64,000 bases of DNA from Agromyces sp. H66. Lineage in GTDB: Bacteria > Actinomycetota > Actinomycetes > Actinomycetales > Microbacteriaceae. The translations under genes were made by a program, and so were the position numbers. Shown here in pieces: positions 27,150-35,098 of this stretch. Location: contig NZ_SJZG01000009.1 of assembly GCF_004959775.1 (NCBI RefSeq), positions 62,001 to 126,000 on the forward strand, in the 5' to 3' direction. Below the pieces are notes generated by a model. It saw nothing but the letters and a program-made list of their open reading frames with translations, was not told the DNA's origin and did no database searches. Within the stretch, counting starts at the first letter, position 1. Each line of letters opens with the position of its first letter.

Positions 27150-27908
27150 ATGGCGAACTCACCTTCCGGTGACTCCGCGATCGAACGGCTCGTGCGCATC
27201 CTCGAGACCTTCTCCACCGATCGCACCGTGCAGACCGCCGCCGAGATCGGCCGGCGGGCCGGCCTGCCGTCGTCGACCGCGCACCGCATCGTCGACGACC
27301 TCGTCGAGGCGGGCCTGCTCGAGCGCGACGAGCACCATCGGGTCCGCCTCGGCATGCGGTTGTGGGAGCTCGCGCTCCGCGGCTCCCGGGCGCTCCGCCT
27401 GCGCCAGGCGGCCCTGCCGTTCATGGAGCGCGTGCAGGCGCGACTGCGCGAGCACACGCAGCTCGCCGTGCTCGAGCAGGACGAGGCGCTGTTCCTCGAG
27501 CGGCTCTCGTCGCCGACCTCCGGCGCGAACATCACGCGCGTGGCGGGCCGGCTCCCCCTGCACGCGTCGTCGTCGGGACTCGTGCTGCTCGCGTACGCCG
27601 ACGCCGACGTGGTCGAGCGGGTCTTCGCGAAACCGCTTCAGGCGGTGTCGCCTGAGACGATCACGGATGCCGCGGTCCTCCGCCGCGCGCTGGCCGACGT
27701 GCGGCGGCGCGGTCACGTCGTGGCGCCCGGCTCCATCGAGCGCGTCTCCACCGGCGTGGCCGTGCCCGTGCGCGATGAACGCGGACACGTGATCGCCGCG
27801 CTCTCCGTGGTGCTCCCGCGCGACTCCGGGGCGGAGGCCGCGGCGATCGAGGAGCTGACCGCCGCGTCCGCGGGGATCACGCGGACGCTGGGGCGGCGAC
27901 GCGAGTAG
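27150..27908 (+). CDS. IclR-family transcriptional regulator (PobR candidate)
   Basis: 252 residues. HTH QTAAEIGRRAGLPSSTAHRI at about residues 29-48; effector domain with FLERLSSPTSGANITRVAGR and LPLHASSSGLVLLAY. It lies upstream of pobA in the same direction and is divergent from the other IclR gene with only 46 bp between starts. Regulation of pobA through the palindrome at 27961 is the simplest reading, but either IclR protein could bind it. Confidence 0.85.
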   Translation: MANSPSGDSAIERLVRILETFSTDRTVQTAAEIGRRAGLPSSTAHRIVDDLVEAGLLERDEHHRVRLGMRLWELALRGSRALRLRQAALPFMERVQARLREHTQLAVLEQDEALFLERLSSPTSGANITRVAGRLPLHASSSGLVLLAYADADVVERVFAKPLQAVSPETITDAAVLRRALADVRRRGHVVAPGSIERVSTGVAVPVRDERGHVIAALSVVLPRDSGAEAAAIEELTAASAGITRTLGRRRE

Positions 27909-27960
27909 CGGCAGCGCCGGCGTCGGCGTCGGGGTCGGCGTCAGCGTCCGCGTCTGGATG

Positions 27961-27981
27961 GTTTCCCATTCATCGGGAAAC
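27961..27981. promoter_or_regulatory. Palindromic operator upstream of pobA
   Basis: GTTTCCC-ATTCATC-GGGAAAC, perfect 7-bp arms, 79 bp before the pobA ATG. The inner 17 bases match the pcaH upstream site. Confidence 0.68.
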
Positions 27982-28059
27982 AGTCCGCCGAGGTCGTGGT
28001 CGGCATCGCACACTGGGTCGCGACATCCGCACGCCTGCACGTTCGTCGAAGGAGACCGC

Positions 28060-29247
28060 ATGACCGCCACCACCCGCACCCGGGTCGCCATCATCGGGGC
28101 CGGCCCGGCCGGGCTCCTCCTCTCGCACCTGCTCGGGCAGGCCGGCATCGAGTCGATCGTCATCGACCAGCGCACGCGCGAGGAGATCGAGCACACGATC
28201 CGAGCCGGCATCCTCGAGCACGGCACCGCCGAGGTGCTCGCGGCCACCGGGGCATCCGATCGCGTGAAGACCGTCGGTCACCGGCATGACGGCATCGAGC
28301 TCCGCTTCGCCGGCGAGGGGCACCGCATCGACTTCGCCGCGCTGACCGGGCGCGGCGTCTGGCTCTATCCCCAGCACGAGGTGCTCATCGACCTCATCGC
28401 GGTGCGCCTCGCCGCCGGCCAGGACCTGCGGTTCGGCGTCACCGCCGTCGCCGTCGAGGGCGCCGACACCGATCGGCCGGTCGTGCACGCGACCACCGCC
28501 GACGGCGAGCCGCTCGTGATCGAGGCCGACTTCGTCGTCGGCGCCGACGGATCGCGCAGCGTCGCCCGCACCGCCGTGACCGGTTCCACCACTGGGGGTT
28601 ACTTCCGCGAGTATCCGTTCGCGTGGTTCGGGATCCTCTGCGAGGCGCCGCCCAGCGCCCCCGAGCTCATCTACAGCAACTCGCCCAACGGGTTCGCGCT
28701 CATCAGCCAGCGAAGCGCCACCGTGCAGCGCATGTACTTCCAGTGCGACCCGGAGATCGACCCCGAGTCGCTGAGCGAGCGCGAGATCTGGGACGACCTC
28801 CGGTCGCGCGTCGACGGACACGAACTGCTCGAGGGCCCGATCTTCCAGCGCGACGTGCTGCGCTTCCGCAGCTTCGTGGCCCACGAGCTGCGCCGCGGCC
28901 GCGTCGCGCTCGTCGGCGACGCGGCGCACACCGTGCCGCCCACGGGCGCCAAGGGCATGAACCTCGCCGTCGCCGACGTGCTCCTGCTCGACCGCGCACT
29001 GCGCGCGCTGCTGCTCGACGGCGACGAGCGTCCCCTCGACCGCTACGCCGAGACGGCGCTGCGCCGCATCTGGAAGGCGCAGCACTTCTCCTGGTGGATG
29101 ACGAGCATGCTGCACGTCGCGCCGGACGCCTCGGACTTCGACCGCCTGCGCCAGCTCGGCGAGCTCCGCTCGGTGGTCGAGTCGGAGGCGGGCCGTCGCT
29201 ACCTCGCCGAGGCGTACACGGGCTGGCCGTTCGAGACCGAACTCTGA
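28060..29247 (+). CDS. pobA: 4-hydroxybenzoate 3-monooxygenase
   Basis: 395-residue class A flavoprotein hydroxylase. FAD motif AIIGAGPAGLLLSHLLGQAG near residue 11, the PHBH-specific TIRAGILEHGT, FVVGADGSRS, and the second FAD motif VALVGDAAHTVPPTGAKGMN; WLYPQHEVLIDL is also diagnostic. It uses NAD(P)H and O2 to make protocatechuate from 4-hydroxybenzoate. AAGGAGA precedes the ATG at 28060. Its last 139 bp are duplicated, in decayed form, at 31200. Confidence 0.95.
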   Translation: MTATTRTRVAIIGAGPAGLLLSHLLGQAGIESIVIDQRTREEIEHTIRAGILEHGTAEVLAATGASDRVKTVGHRHDGIELRFAGEGHRIDFAALTGRGVWLYPQHEVLIDLIAVRLAAGQDLRFGVTAVAVEGADTDRPVVHATTADGEPLVIEADFVVGADGSRSVARTAVTGSTTGGYFREYPFAWFGILCEAPPSAPELIYSNSPNGFALISQRSATVQRMYFQCDPEIDPESLSEREIWDDLRSRVDGHELLEGPIFQRDVLRFRSFVAHELRRGRVALVGDAAHTVPPTGAKGMNLAVADVLLLDRALRALLLDGDERPLDRYAETALRRIWKAQHFSWWMTSMLHVAPDASDFDRLRQLGELRSVVESEAGRRYLAEAYTGWPFETEL

Positions 29248-29256
29248 GCCGGCCGC

Positions 29257-30129
29257 CTACCCGGCATCCGAGCGCACGGCGCCATCGCCCGTGAGCGACC
29301 AACTTGCGAGCACGCGCAACGCCCGGTCCGACGGCGAGTTCGGCTCCGTCGAATAGAGGAACAGCGTCGTGTCTCCGTCGCCCGGAAGCGTCAGGGTCTC
29401 GTACTCGACCGTGAGATCGCCGACCACTGGATGCCGGAGCCGCTTCGACCCGTACGTGCGCTGGTTCACGTGGTGGGCGTCCCACCACCTGCCGAACTCC
29501 GGGCTGCGTTCACGCAGCCCGGCGAGGAGCTCCGTGGCCGCGCGGTCGCCCGGGTCGTTGCCCACCTGGAGACGCAGGTTCTCGACCGCGGTGCGCGCCT
29601 GGTCCTCCCAGTCGACGAACAGGGACCGCGCCTCCTCGTCGAGGAGCATCCACCGGGCGTAGTTCCGGTGCGCCGCAGGGAATCGCTCGAAGTCGGTGAA
29701 GAGCGCCTTGCCCAGGCGGTTCTGGGCGAGCACGTCGGCACGACGGCCGAGAACGATGGCCGGCACGCCGTCGAGGGCCTCGAGCATCTGGTACACGCCC
29801 GGACGCACGCGTTGGACCGGCAGGACGTGAGGGCGCGCCGTCGCCGTACCGAGTCCGATGAGGTCGGCGAGGTGAGCCCTCCCCGCCTGGTCGAGCCCCA
29901 GGGCGCGACCGATCGCGTCGACCACGGACTGCGACGGCACGATCCGCCGCCCCTGCTCGAGGCGGGCGTAGTAGTCGGTGGACACGCCGGCCAGGAACGC
30001 GACCTCCTCGCGGCGCAGGCCCGGCACTCGCCGCACCCGGCCATCGGCCGGGAGGCCGGCCCGTGAGGGGTCGCACTGACTCCGTGCGCGACGCAGGAAG
30101 TCGGCGAGCTCGAAGTTCTTCTCCGGCAT
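29257..30129 (-). CDS. XRE-family regulator with MmyB-like ligand domain
   Basis: 290 residues. N-terminal FELADFLRRARSQCDPSRAG and VRRVPGLRREEVAFLAGVST lead through the HTH (DYYARLEQGRRIVPS); the remaining 200 residues are the MmyB-like PAS-type domain (PAIVLGRRADVLAQNRLGKA, HHVNQRTYGSKRLRHPVVGD). These proteins regulate a divergent oxidoreductase, often in response to fatty acids or xenobiotics. The divergent SDR gene at 30310 is the likely target. Confidence 0.9.
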   Translation of the reverse strand: MPEKNFELADFLRRARSQCDPSRAGLPADGRVRRVPGLRREEVAFLAGVSTDYYARLEQGRRIVPSQSVVDAIGRALGLDQAGRAHLADLIGLGTATARPHVLPVQRVRPGVYQMLEALDGVPAIVLGRRADVLAQNRLGKALFTDFERFPAAHRNYARWMLLDEEARSLFVDWEDQARTAVENLRLQVGNDPGDRAATELLAGLRERSPEFGRWWDAHHVNQRTYGSKRLRHPVVGDLTVEYETLTLPGDGDTTLFLYSTEPNSPSDRALRVLASWSLTGDGAVRSDAG

Positions 30130-30309
30130 GACTCCATTCTGGCTCCGAGCGGCGCGGCGCGGATCGGCATGGGTGGACCGCCGAGTCCTAGGCCGCCCGG
30201 TCCGCGGTCGGAGAGGGCTCGAGGAGCGGACCCGAACAGCGGCGTACAGCCCGAGTCTGGAAGTGGCCCGCACGCGCGTGCCGGCCACCGACTCGGAAGG
30301 AGCTACATC

Positions 30310-31170
30310 ATGACCCACCCCACTGATCACCCCGCCACCTGGTTCGTCACCGGCGCCTCGCGCGGCCTCGGCCTCGAGCTCGTCACGCAGCTGCTCGACC
30401 GTGGCGACAACGTCGCGGCCACCACGCGCTCCGTCGAACGCCTCACCACCTCACTCGACGGCACCGATACTGCGCGGCTGCTGCCCCTCCAGGTCGACCT
30501 CGCCGATGAGGCGCAGGTATCCGCGGCCGTCACCGCCACCATCGAGCGCTTCGGCGGCATCGACGTGGTGGTCAACAACGCCGGCTACGGGTTCCTCGCC
30601 GCTGTCGAGGAGGTCTCCGACGCCGAAGCGCGCGCCATGTTCGACGTGCAGGTCTTCGGTGTCTGGAACGTGCTGCGTTCGCTACTGCCGAGCTTCCGCG
30701 AGCGCCGCAGCGGCCACATCATCAACGTGTCCTCGATCGTGGGCCTGCTGCCCTTCCCGGGCTGGAGCCTCTACGGCGCCGGCAAGTTCGCGCTCGAGGC
30801 GCTCACCGAGTCACTCGCTGCAGAAGTGGCCGACCACGGCATCAGGGTCAACCTCGTCGAGCCCGGCTACATGCGCACCGACTTCCTGCGACCGGTGTCG
30901 CTGGGTCTCCCGACTTCGACCGTCGACGCCTACCCGGCCATCAGGGAGATGGTGGAGCAGCACCTGCGGATGCCCGGAACCCAGCCCGGCGACCCCGCGA
31001 AGGCCGCATCGGCGATCATCGCGGTCGCGACCACCGATGCGGCGCCGATGCACCAGCTGCTGGGATCGGATGCCCTCGCGCTCGCAGAGGCCCGCGTGCG
31101 CGCACTGACTGCCGACATCGAGGCCGCCCGGGCCTTGGCCGTGACCATCGACATCGCCGACGCGGCCTGA
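30310..31170 (+). CDS. Short-chain dehydrogenase/reductase
   Basis: 286 residues, classical SDR. Cofactor motif TGASRGLG at residues 14-21, NNAG, catalytic Ser (INVSSIVG) and YGAGK (Y-x3-K). The cofactor region carries Arg (TTRSVERL), suggesting NADP. Substrate unknown; the family often accepts short ketones or aldehydes. AAGGAG precedes the ATG. Divergent from the XRE/MmyB regulator; the 180-bp gap holds no clear palindrome. Confidence 0.9.
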   Translation: MTHPTDHPATWFVTGASRGLGLELVTQLLDRGDNVAATTRSVERLTTSLDGTDTARLLPLQVDLADEAQVSAAVTATIERFGGIDVVVNNAGYGFLAAVEEVSDAEARAMFDVQVFGVWNVLRSLLPSFRERRSGHIINVSSIVGLLPFPGWSLYGAGKFALEALTESLAAEVADHGIRVNLVEPGYMRTDFLRPVSLGLPTSTVDAYPAIREMVEQHLRMPGTQPGDPAKAASAIIAVATTDAAPMHQLLGSDALALAEARVRALTADIEAARALAVTIDIADAA

Positions 31171-31199
31171 GTGATCGAGCCGCACGGCCCGTGCCGAAA

Positions 31200-31337
31200 G
31201 CTGCACGTCGCGCCGGACGCCTCGGACTTCGACCGCCTGCGCCAGCTCGGCGAGCTGCGCTCCGTGGTCGAGTCGGAGGCGTCCGCCGCTACCTCGCCGA
31301 GGCGTACACGGGCTGCCCGTTCGAGACCGAGCTCTGA
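31200..31337 (+). pseudogene. Duplicated 3' fragment of pobA
   Basis: Positions 31200-31337 repeat the last 139 bp of pobA (29109-29247) with a handful of substitutions and one deleted base in GAGGCG-TCCGCCGC, which breaks the frame; even the stop codon is kept. The XRE and SDR genes lie between the two copies, so this is a scar of a recombination or insertion event at the end of pobA. Confidence 0.9.
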
Positions 31338-31347
31338 GGTCGCGGCG

Positions 31348-31620
31348 TCACACGACGACCGCCGCACGCTCCTGGGGCCGACGGCGGGCGGGACATCCTC
31401 GTCGCCTGTCTCGCCGGCCTCGCTCACGCCCCGCCCGCCGCTTCGCGCGCTTCTCCCACTGCGACAGCGCGACCGCGAGCAGCAGCGCCAGGCCGTAGAA
31501 GAGGTCGTCGACCCAGCGTGGCGAGCCCGCGAGCTGCAGCCCGTTGATGCCGACGGCGAGCACGTAGAGCGCGACCACCGTGCCGAACACATTGAAGCGT
31601 CCGAGTGCGGCGGCCGTGGG
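31348..31620 (-). pseudogene. C-terminal remnant of a sugar ABC permease (RbsC type)
   Basis: About 90 codons read GRFNVFGTVVALYVLAVGIN, then WVDDLFYGLALLLAVALSQW and a basic tail, the last two helices of a ribose/xylose-type BPD_transp_2 permease. The frame upstream of 31620 no longer resembles a permease and no start is convincing. Together with the pobA fragment it marks a region where an older locus was destroyed. Confidence 0.75.
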
Positions 31621-31694
31621 TCCGCGGCATCGGAACCTGAGAGAGCACCGTCGGCGGTCGTTCGAGATGCCTGCCGGTGCTGCGAGCGAGGGTC

Positions 31695-32330
31695 TCAGTA
31701 CTCCGTCCTGCGGTCGATGCCGAGGGTCGCCACGAGGTCTTCGTGGAGTTGGAACCAGACGCGATGGCAGGAGTCGATGTCGGTCCTGTCTACCCATCCG
31801 TTCTGGCCGACCTGCGCGCGGCGGAGTGCCGCGTCGAAGCGGGCGTCGCATCCGGCGAACCTCGTGAGCACGCCGGCCAGTCGCTCGATCAGTGGAGTGA
31901 GGGCGGCGCTGAGGGCGGCGAGTTCATCGAGGATACGGGCGTCCCAGGCGGGGTCGGTGTGGTCGTTGGGAGCGAGGCGGTCTTCGCTGGTGGGTTTGAC
32001 CTGCCAGTCGGTGCATGCTCGCACGAATCGTGCGTTGATCGGGAGGAAGTCGCGGTAGACCGCCACGATTGCGTCGCCGGGGTCGGCGCTTGAGCGCTCG
32101 TCGGCGAGCTGGCGCTCGTTCTCGATTCTGCCTTCCTCGGTGAGTGACCATCCTTCGAGGCCCGCGAACGAGTTGTATTGCACCCAGCCGTGTTGCTCCG
32201 CATCGTGCAGAATGTCGATCGTCTCCTCGTGACCGACCCCGGCACGCTCGGCGATCGCGGCGTTGTCTGCAAGGCCCAGGAGCCGCACCCCGTGCAGCAC
32301 CAGCAAGGACGGCGGTGAGGGCCGGGTCAT
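31695..32330 (-). CDS. Hypothetical protein, possible winged-helix N-terminus
   Basis: 211 residues. The first 90 resemble a winged helix (LLVLHGVRLLGLADNAAIAE, VGHEETIDILHDAEQHGWVQ, GWSLTEEGRIENERQLADER), and the rest is helical with Asp/Trp-rich segments (RACTDWQVKPT, DHTDPAWDARIL, DSCHRVWFQLHEDLVATLG). I do not recognise the family. It overlaps the small HTH gene upstream by 4 bp (same operon) and is divergent from the PPDK-type gene, so a regulator or partner of that protein is likely. Confidence 0.75.
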   Translation of the reverse strand: MTRPSPPSLLVLHGVRLLGLADNAAIAERAGVGHEETIDILHDAEQHGWVQYNSFAGLEGWSLTEEGRIENERQLADERSSADPGDAIVAVYRDFLPINARFVRACTDWQVKPTSEDRLAPNDHTDPAWDARILDELAALSAALTPLIERLAGVLTRFAGCDARFDAALRRAQVGQNGWVDRTDIDSCHRVWFQLHEDLVATLGIDRRTEY

Positions 32331-32722
32331 GCTCGGTCGCCCTGCCGGGTGGTGAGTCTGCTGAAGTGCTGGTGGCACGCCTGGGGAGAGCGGAAGCCCA
32401 TCGCCTCGGCGATCTGCGCCCACGTCAACCCCGCAGCTCGGGCCGTGAACAGCAACCCGGTCTCCACGCCCTCGACTTCGGCCCGCGCTGCCGGAAGGAG
32501 AGCGAGCGCGTGGAGCAGATCATCGGGAGAGAGGTGAGCGGAGCGCCAGAGCGCGAACTGCGTCAACTCCACGGCCGTGGGCGGTACCGGTTCAGGCCGC
32601 CACGGGCGAGCGCTCAGCCCATCGGCGCCAAGCGTGAGAAGCCGGTCCTGCGCGTCGCGTTCTCGGCGCGCCTGCGCGTGGTCCCTCTCGGCCGACAGGT
32701 CGAATTCGTGCTTGCGTTCCAT
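32327..32722 (-). CDS. Small HTH protein of the phosphohistidine cassette
   Basis: 131 residues, charged N-terminus (MERKHEFDLSAERDHAQARR) and a C-terminal HTH, GLTWAQIAEAMGFRSPQACH, followed by QHFSRLTTRQGD. The pattern T/W-x-x-I-A-x-x-x-G is typical of DNA-binding proteins that use a sigma-like or XRE helix pair. ATG at 32722 has GAGGA upstream; an in-frame ATG at 32746 lies inside the A/T-rich palindromes and is less likely. Probably binds the site at 32741-32760. Confidence 0.75.
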   Translation of the reverse strand: MERKHEFDLSAERDHAQARRERDAQDRLLTLGADGLSARPWRPEPVPPTAVELTQFALWRSAHLSPDDLLHALALLPAARAEVEGVETGLLFTARAAGLTWAQIAEAMGFRSPQACHQHFSRLTTRQGDRA

Positions 32723-32740
32723 GCATCCATCCTCGAGAAT

Positions 32741-32760
32741 CAACATATTGTTGTCAACAA
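32741..32760. promoter_or_regulatory. Overlapping palindromes in a divergent promoter
   Basis: CAACATATTGTTG (32741-32753) and TTGTTGTCAACAA (32748-32760) are both perfect palindromes sharing TTGTTG, an A/T-rich island in a G+C-rich region between the start codons at 32722 and 32768. Good candidate for autoregulation by the HTH protein. Confidence 0.65.
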
Positions 32761-32767
32761 AACGTTG

Positions 32768-33961
32768 ATGGTTGAGGTTGTGGTCACGACTCTACGGAAC
32801 GCGAAAGCGGACACCTGCGGCGGCAAGGCGGCGTCGCTGTCGACCATGCTGCGAGCGGGTCTGCCGGTGCCAGACGGTTTCGTCGTGCCATTTGCCGCCT
32901 ACCGCGCCGCTCGGAGTGACGCCGGCTTCTCGGTGCCCGAGGCGTTGCGGGAGGTGCTCGCGCGGCGCCTTGCCGAGCTGGGCGACCCTCCGGCAGCCGT
33001 GCGCTCATCGGCCGCGGACGAGGACACCGCCGGCGCGTCGGCGGCCGGCCAGTACGAGAGCGTGCTGGCCGTGCACGGCGCGCAAGCGGTCGCGGAGGCG
33101 ATCCGGGTCTGCTGGGCGTCGTCGTCCTCGGCACGCGCCACCGAATACTGGCACCACCGGAACAGCGGCGCCGTGGACGGCGATCGGGACATGGCCGTGC
33201 TCGTCCAACGGATGATCGACGCCGAAGTGTCCGGCGTGATGTTCACTCCAGCCCGGCCCGAGGACGGCATTCGGATCGAGGCATCGTGGGGCCTGGGGGT
33301 CAGCGTCGTCGGGGGCAGCGTCACCCCCGACACCTATGAGGTGGCAACAGACGCAACCATCCGGCGCACCATCGTGCGCAAGACGACACGCCTGGACCGC
33401 GATCGCCGCGGCGGCCTCACCGCCTCCGACGTGCCCGAGCTACAGCAGACACTCCCGACACTGGACGATGCGGCCGTCACGACCCTCACGGCTCTTGGAC
33501 GCAGGATCGCGGGGCTTCTCGGTCAGCCCCAGGACATCGAATGGGCGATCGCAGACGGACAGGCGTGGATTCTCCAGGCGAGGCCGATCACCGCGTCCCT
33601 CCCTTCGCTGCCGGCACAGACCACCCCGACGGAAGGCGCGTCTCTGGCCGGGTCGCCGGGAGCCCACGGCGTCGTCACCGGGATCGCCCGCGTCCTGCGC
33701 GGCCCATCCGACTTCGCCCGCGTCCAGCCCGGAGACATCGTGATCTGCCCCTACACCGACCCCGCATGGACGCCCTTGTTCCGCGTCGTCGCCGCTGTCG
33801 TCACGGAGACCGGCGGGGTGCTCTCACATGCGGCGATCGTGGCCCGTGAGCATGGCATCCCCGCCGTCCTCGGCGTGCCACAGGCCACCGCCCGGATCCA
33901 CGACGGCACCCGAATCACCGTCAACGGCACCGAGGGAACCGTCACCGCTGCACAGGACTGA
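32768..33961 (+). CDS. PPDK-type ATP-grasp plus phosphohistidine-domain protein without a third catalytic domain
   Basis: 397 residues. PPDK_N ATP-grasp from about residue 15 to 280: CGGKAASLSTMLRAGLPVPD, AVRSSAADEDTAGASAAGQY, VLVQRMIDAEVSGVMFTPAR, DIEWAIADGQAWILQARPIT. A PEP-utilizers mobile domain follows, its catalytic His near residue 354 in ETGGVLSHAAIVAREHGIPA. PPDK, PpsA and rifampin phosphotransferase all have a further domain that takes the phosphate from this His; it is absent here. It can be expected to use ATP to phosphorylate its own His; the final acceptor is unknown. ATG at 32768 is immediately after the palindromes. Confidence 0.87.
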   Translation: MVEVVVTTLRNAKADTCGGKAASLSTMLRAGLPVPDGFVVPFAAYRAARSDAGFSVPEALREVLARRLAELGDPPAAVRSSAADEDTAGASAAGQYESVLAVHGAQAVAEAIRVCWASSSSARATEYWHHRNSGAVDGDRDMAVLVQRMIDAEVSGVMFTPARPEDGIRIEASWGLGVSVVGGSVTPDTYEVATDATIRRTIVRKTTRLDRDRRGGLTASDVPELQQTLPTLDDAAVTTLTALGRRIAGLLGQPQDIEWAIADGQAWILQARPITASLPSLPAQTTPTEGASLAGSPGAHGVVTGIARVLRGPSDFARVQPGDIVICPYTDPAWTPLFRVVAAVVTETGGVLSHAAIVAREHGIPAVLGVPQATARIHDGTRITVNGTEGTVTAAQD

Positions 33962-34028
33962 CGCCGACCACGCATTCAACAGAAAGGAAACGGGGCGATG
34001 GCGTAAGGCGCCGAGCTCCTGACAACTC

Positions 34029-34628
34029 ATGGCGACACGACATCTCTACATCGCACGACATGGCGACGCCGACGCATTCGGCGAGCTCACCGACACCGGC
34101 CGCGAGCAGGCAAGACTCCTCGGCCAGCGCCTCGCCCACCTTCCCATCGACGCGGTATGGCACTCCCCGCTGCCGCGCGCCGCCGACACCGCACAGCAGG
34201 TGGTTGCCCAACTCCGGTCAGGAGCGTCTGTCGCTGAAGCTGCGGAGCTTGTCGACCATGTGCCGTATCTGCCGACGCCCGAGGAAACGCCCCGCGCCTG
34301 GGTGCGGTTCTTCGACGGCTACGACCTCGCAGAAGCCGCCGCCGGCAACCGGATCGCGCAGAGCCTGACCGCCCGGTTCGCCTCGCCACCCGAGCAGGCC
34401 GACGATGTGCACGAAGTGCTCATCACGCACACCTACCCGATCGCATGGCTCATCCGCGACGCCCTCGACGCGCCCCCGGCACGGTGGCTCGGCCTCAACA
34501 GCGCCAACACCGCGCTCACCGTCATCGAGTACCGTCCCGGCATTTCTGGCATCACCATGTTCAACGACATGAGCCACCTCCCCGCCGAACTCCGCTGGAC
34601 CGGATTCCCCAACGCCGCCCGGCCCTGA
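34029..34628 (+). CDS. Histidine phosphatase (SixA-like branch)
   Basis: 199 residues. RHG motif IARHGDADAFGEL with catalytic His 11, LTDTGREQARLLGQRL, WHSPLPRAADTAQQV and the second His in VLITHTYPIAWLI. RHGDA with an early Glu/Asp resembles the phosphohistidine phosphatase SixA more than phosphoglycerate mutase. Placed 67 bp after the ATP-grasp/phosphohistidine protein, it could reverse that protein's His phosphorylation. The ribosome binding site is weak; AAAGGAAAC at about 33981 lies too far upstream for this ATG. Confidence 0.85.
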   Translation: MATRHLYIARHGDADAFGELTDTGREQARLLGQRLAHLPIDAVWHSPLPRAADTAQQVVAQLRSGASVAEAAELVDHVPYLPTPEETPRAWVRFFDGYDLAEAAAGNRIAQSLTARFASPPEQADDVHEVLITHTYPIAWLIRDALDAPPARWLGLNSANTALTVIEYRPGISGITMFNDMSHLPAELRWTGFPNAARP

Positions 34629-34711
34629 CCCTCGATCGTCTGCGTTCCCGCGACAACGCCCAACTCGTCCCCACTGCTCGCAGGCCGATCGCCCAGGGGC
34701 CGAATTCACAC

Positions 34712-34798
34712 TGGTGCGCGAGGGGGGACTTGAACCCCCACACCCTTGCGAGTACTGGCACCTGAAGCCAGCGCGTCTGCCAATTCCGCCACTCGCGC
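34712..34798 (-). tRNA. tRNA-Leu (anticodon CAG)
   Basis: On the minus strand, GCGCGAG...CTCGCGC forms the acceptor stem. D-loop AATTGGCAGA, anticodon loop TTCAGGT with stem CTGGC/GCCAG, long variable arm and GGTTCAAGTCC T-loop are all present. The discriminator is A and the 3' CCA is encoded. Reads CUG. Neighbour of fhaA in many actinobacteria; here GH65 genes separate them. Confidence 0.95.
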
Positions 34799-34804
34799 AC
34801 GTGG

Positions 34805-34822
34805 GGCGCACCGAAGTGCGCC
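34805..34822. other. Small hairpin beside tRNA-Leu; rest of the 300-bp gap empty
   Basis: GGCGCAC-CGAA-GTGCGCC, 6 bp upstream of the tRNA on its strand. The remaining stretch to 35098 shows no gene, repeat or RNA that I can recognise; it must carry the promoters of the tRNA (leftward) and of the HAD-GH65 operon (rightward). Confidence 0.4.
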
Positions 34823-35098
34823 AACCAACCGAGGTTATCACCCCGACCCCGGGAATCGCCATTCGGCGGCGGCCGGCGCCGGCTCGCGACATCCACTGCT
34901 CCGGTTGCAGGGCGAATCACGCGACACGCGGTGTCCGCACGGCGCGTCGCGAGGTTCTTCCTTCGACTCGAAGAATGCAGGCCGAGCGACCCTTCGGGAT
35001 TGCTTCGAGTTCCGCTGCCACTTGCGCTCGCCCCGGCGCACGGGAATAGCATCGATCAGCGGGTCCGGTGCCCCGACCGACACGATGAGAGGACGACC

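Noticed and set aside
27909-27958. GGCGTC-like short repeats after the IclR gene
   Set aside because: Low-complexity G+C-rich sequence without a consistent unit; not distinguishable from background.
31171-32093. Plus-strand frames through the scar region after the SDR gene
   Set aside because: They contain only the pobA fragment in a broken frame and antisense of the 211-residue gene.
32723-32767. A rifamycin-associated element upstream of a rifampin phosphotransferase
   Set aside because: The known element is a G/C-rich 19-bp inverted repeat; here the palindromes are A/T-rich, and the protein lacks the rifampin-binding domain.
34629-34711. A possible small gene or RNA between the phosphatase gene and tRNA-Leu
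   Set aside because: No start with ribosome binding site, no conserved structure visible; treated as spacer.
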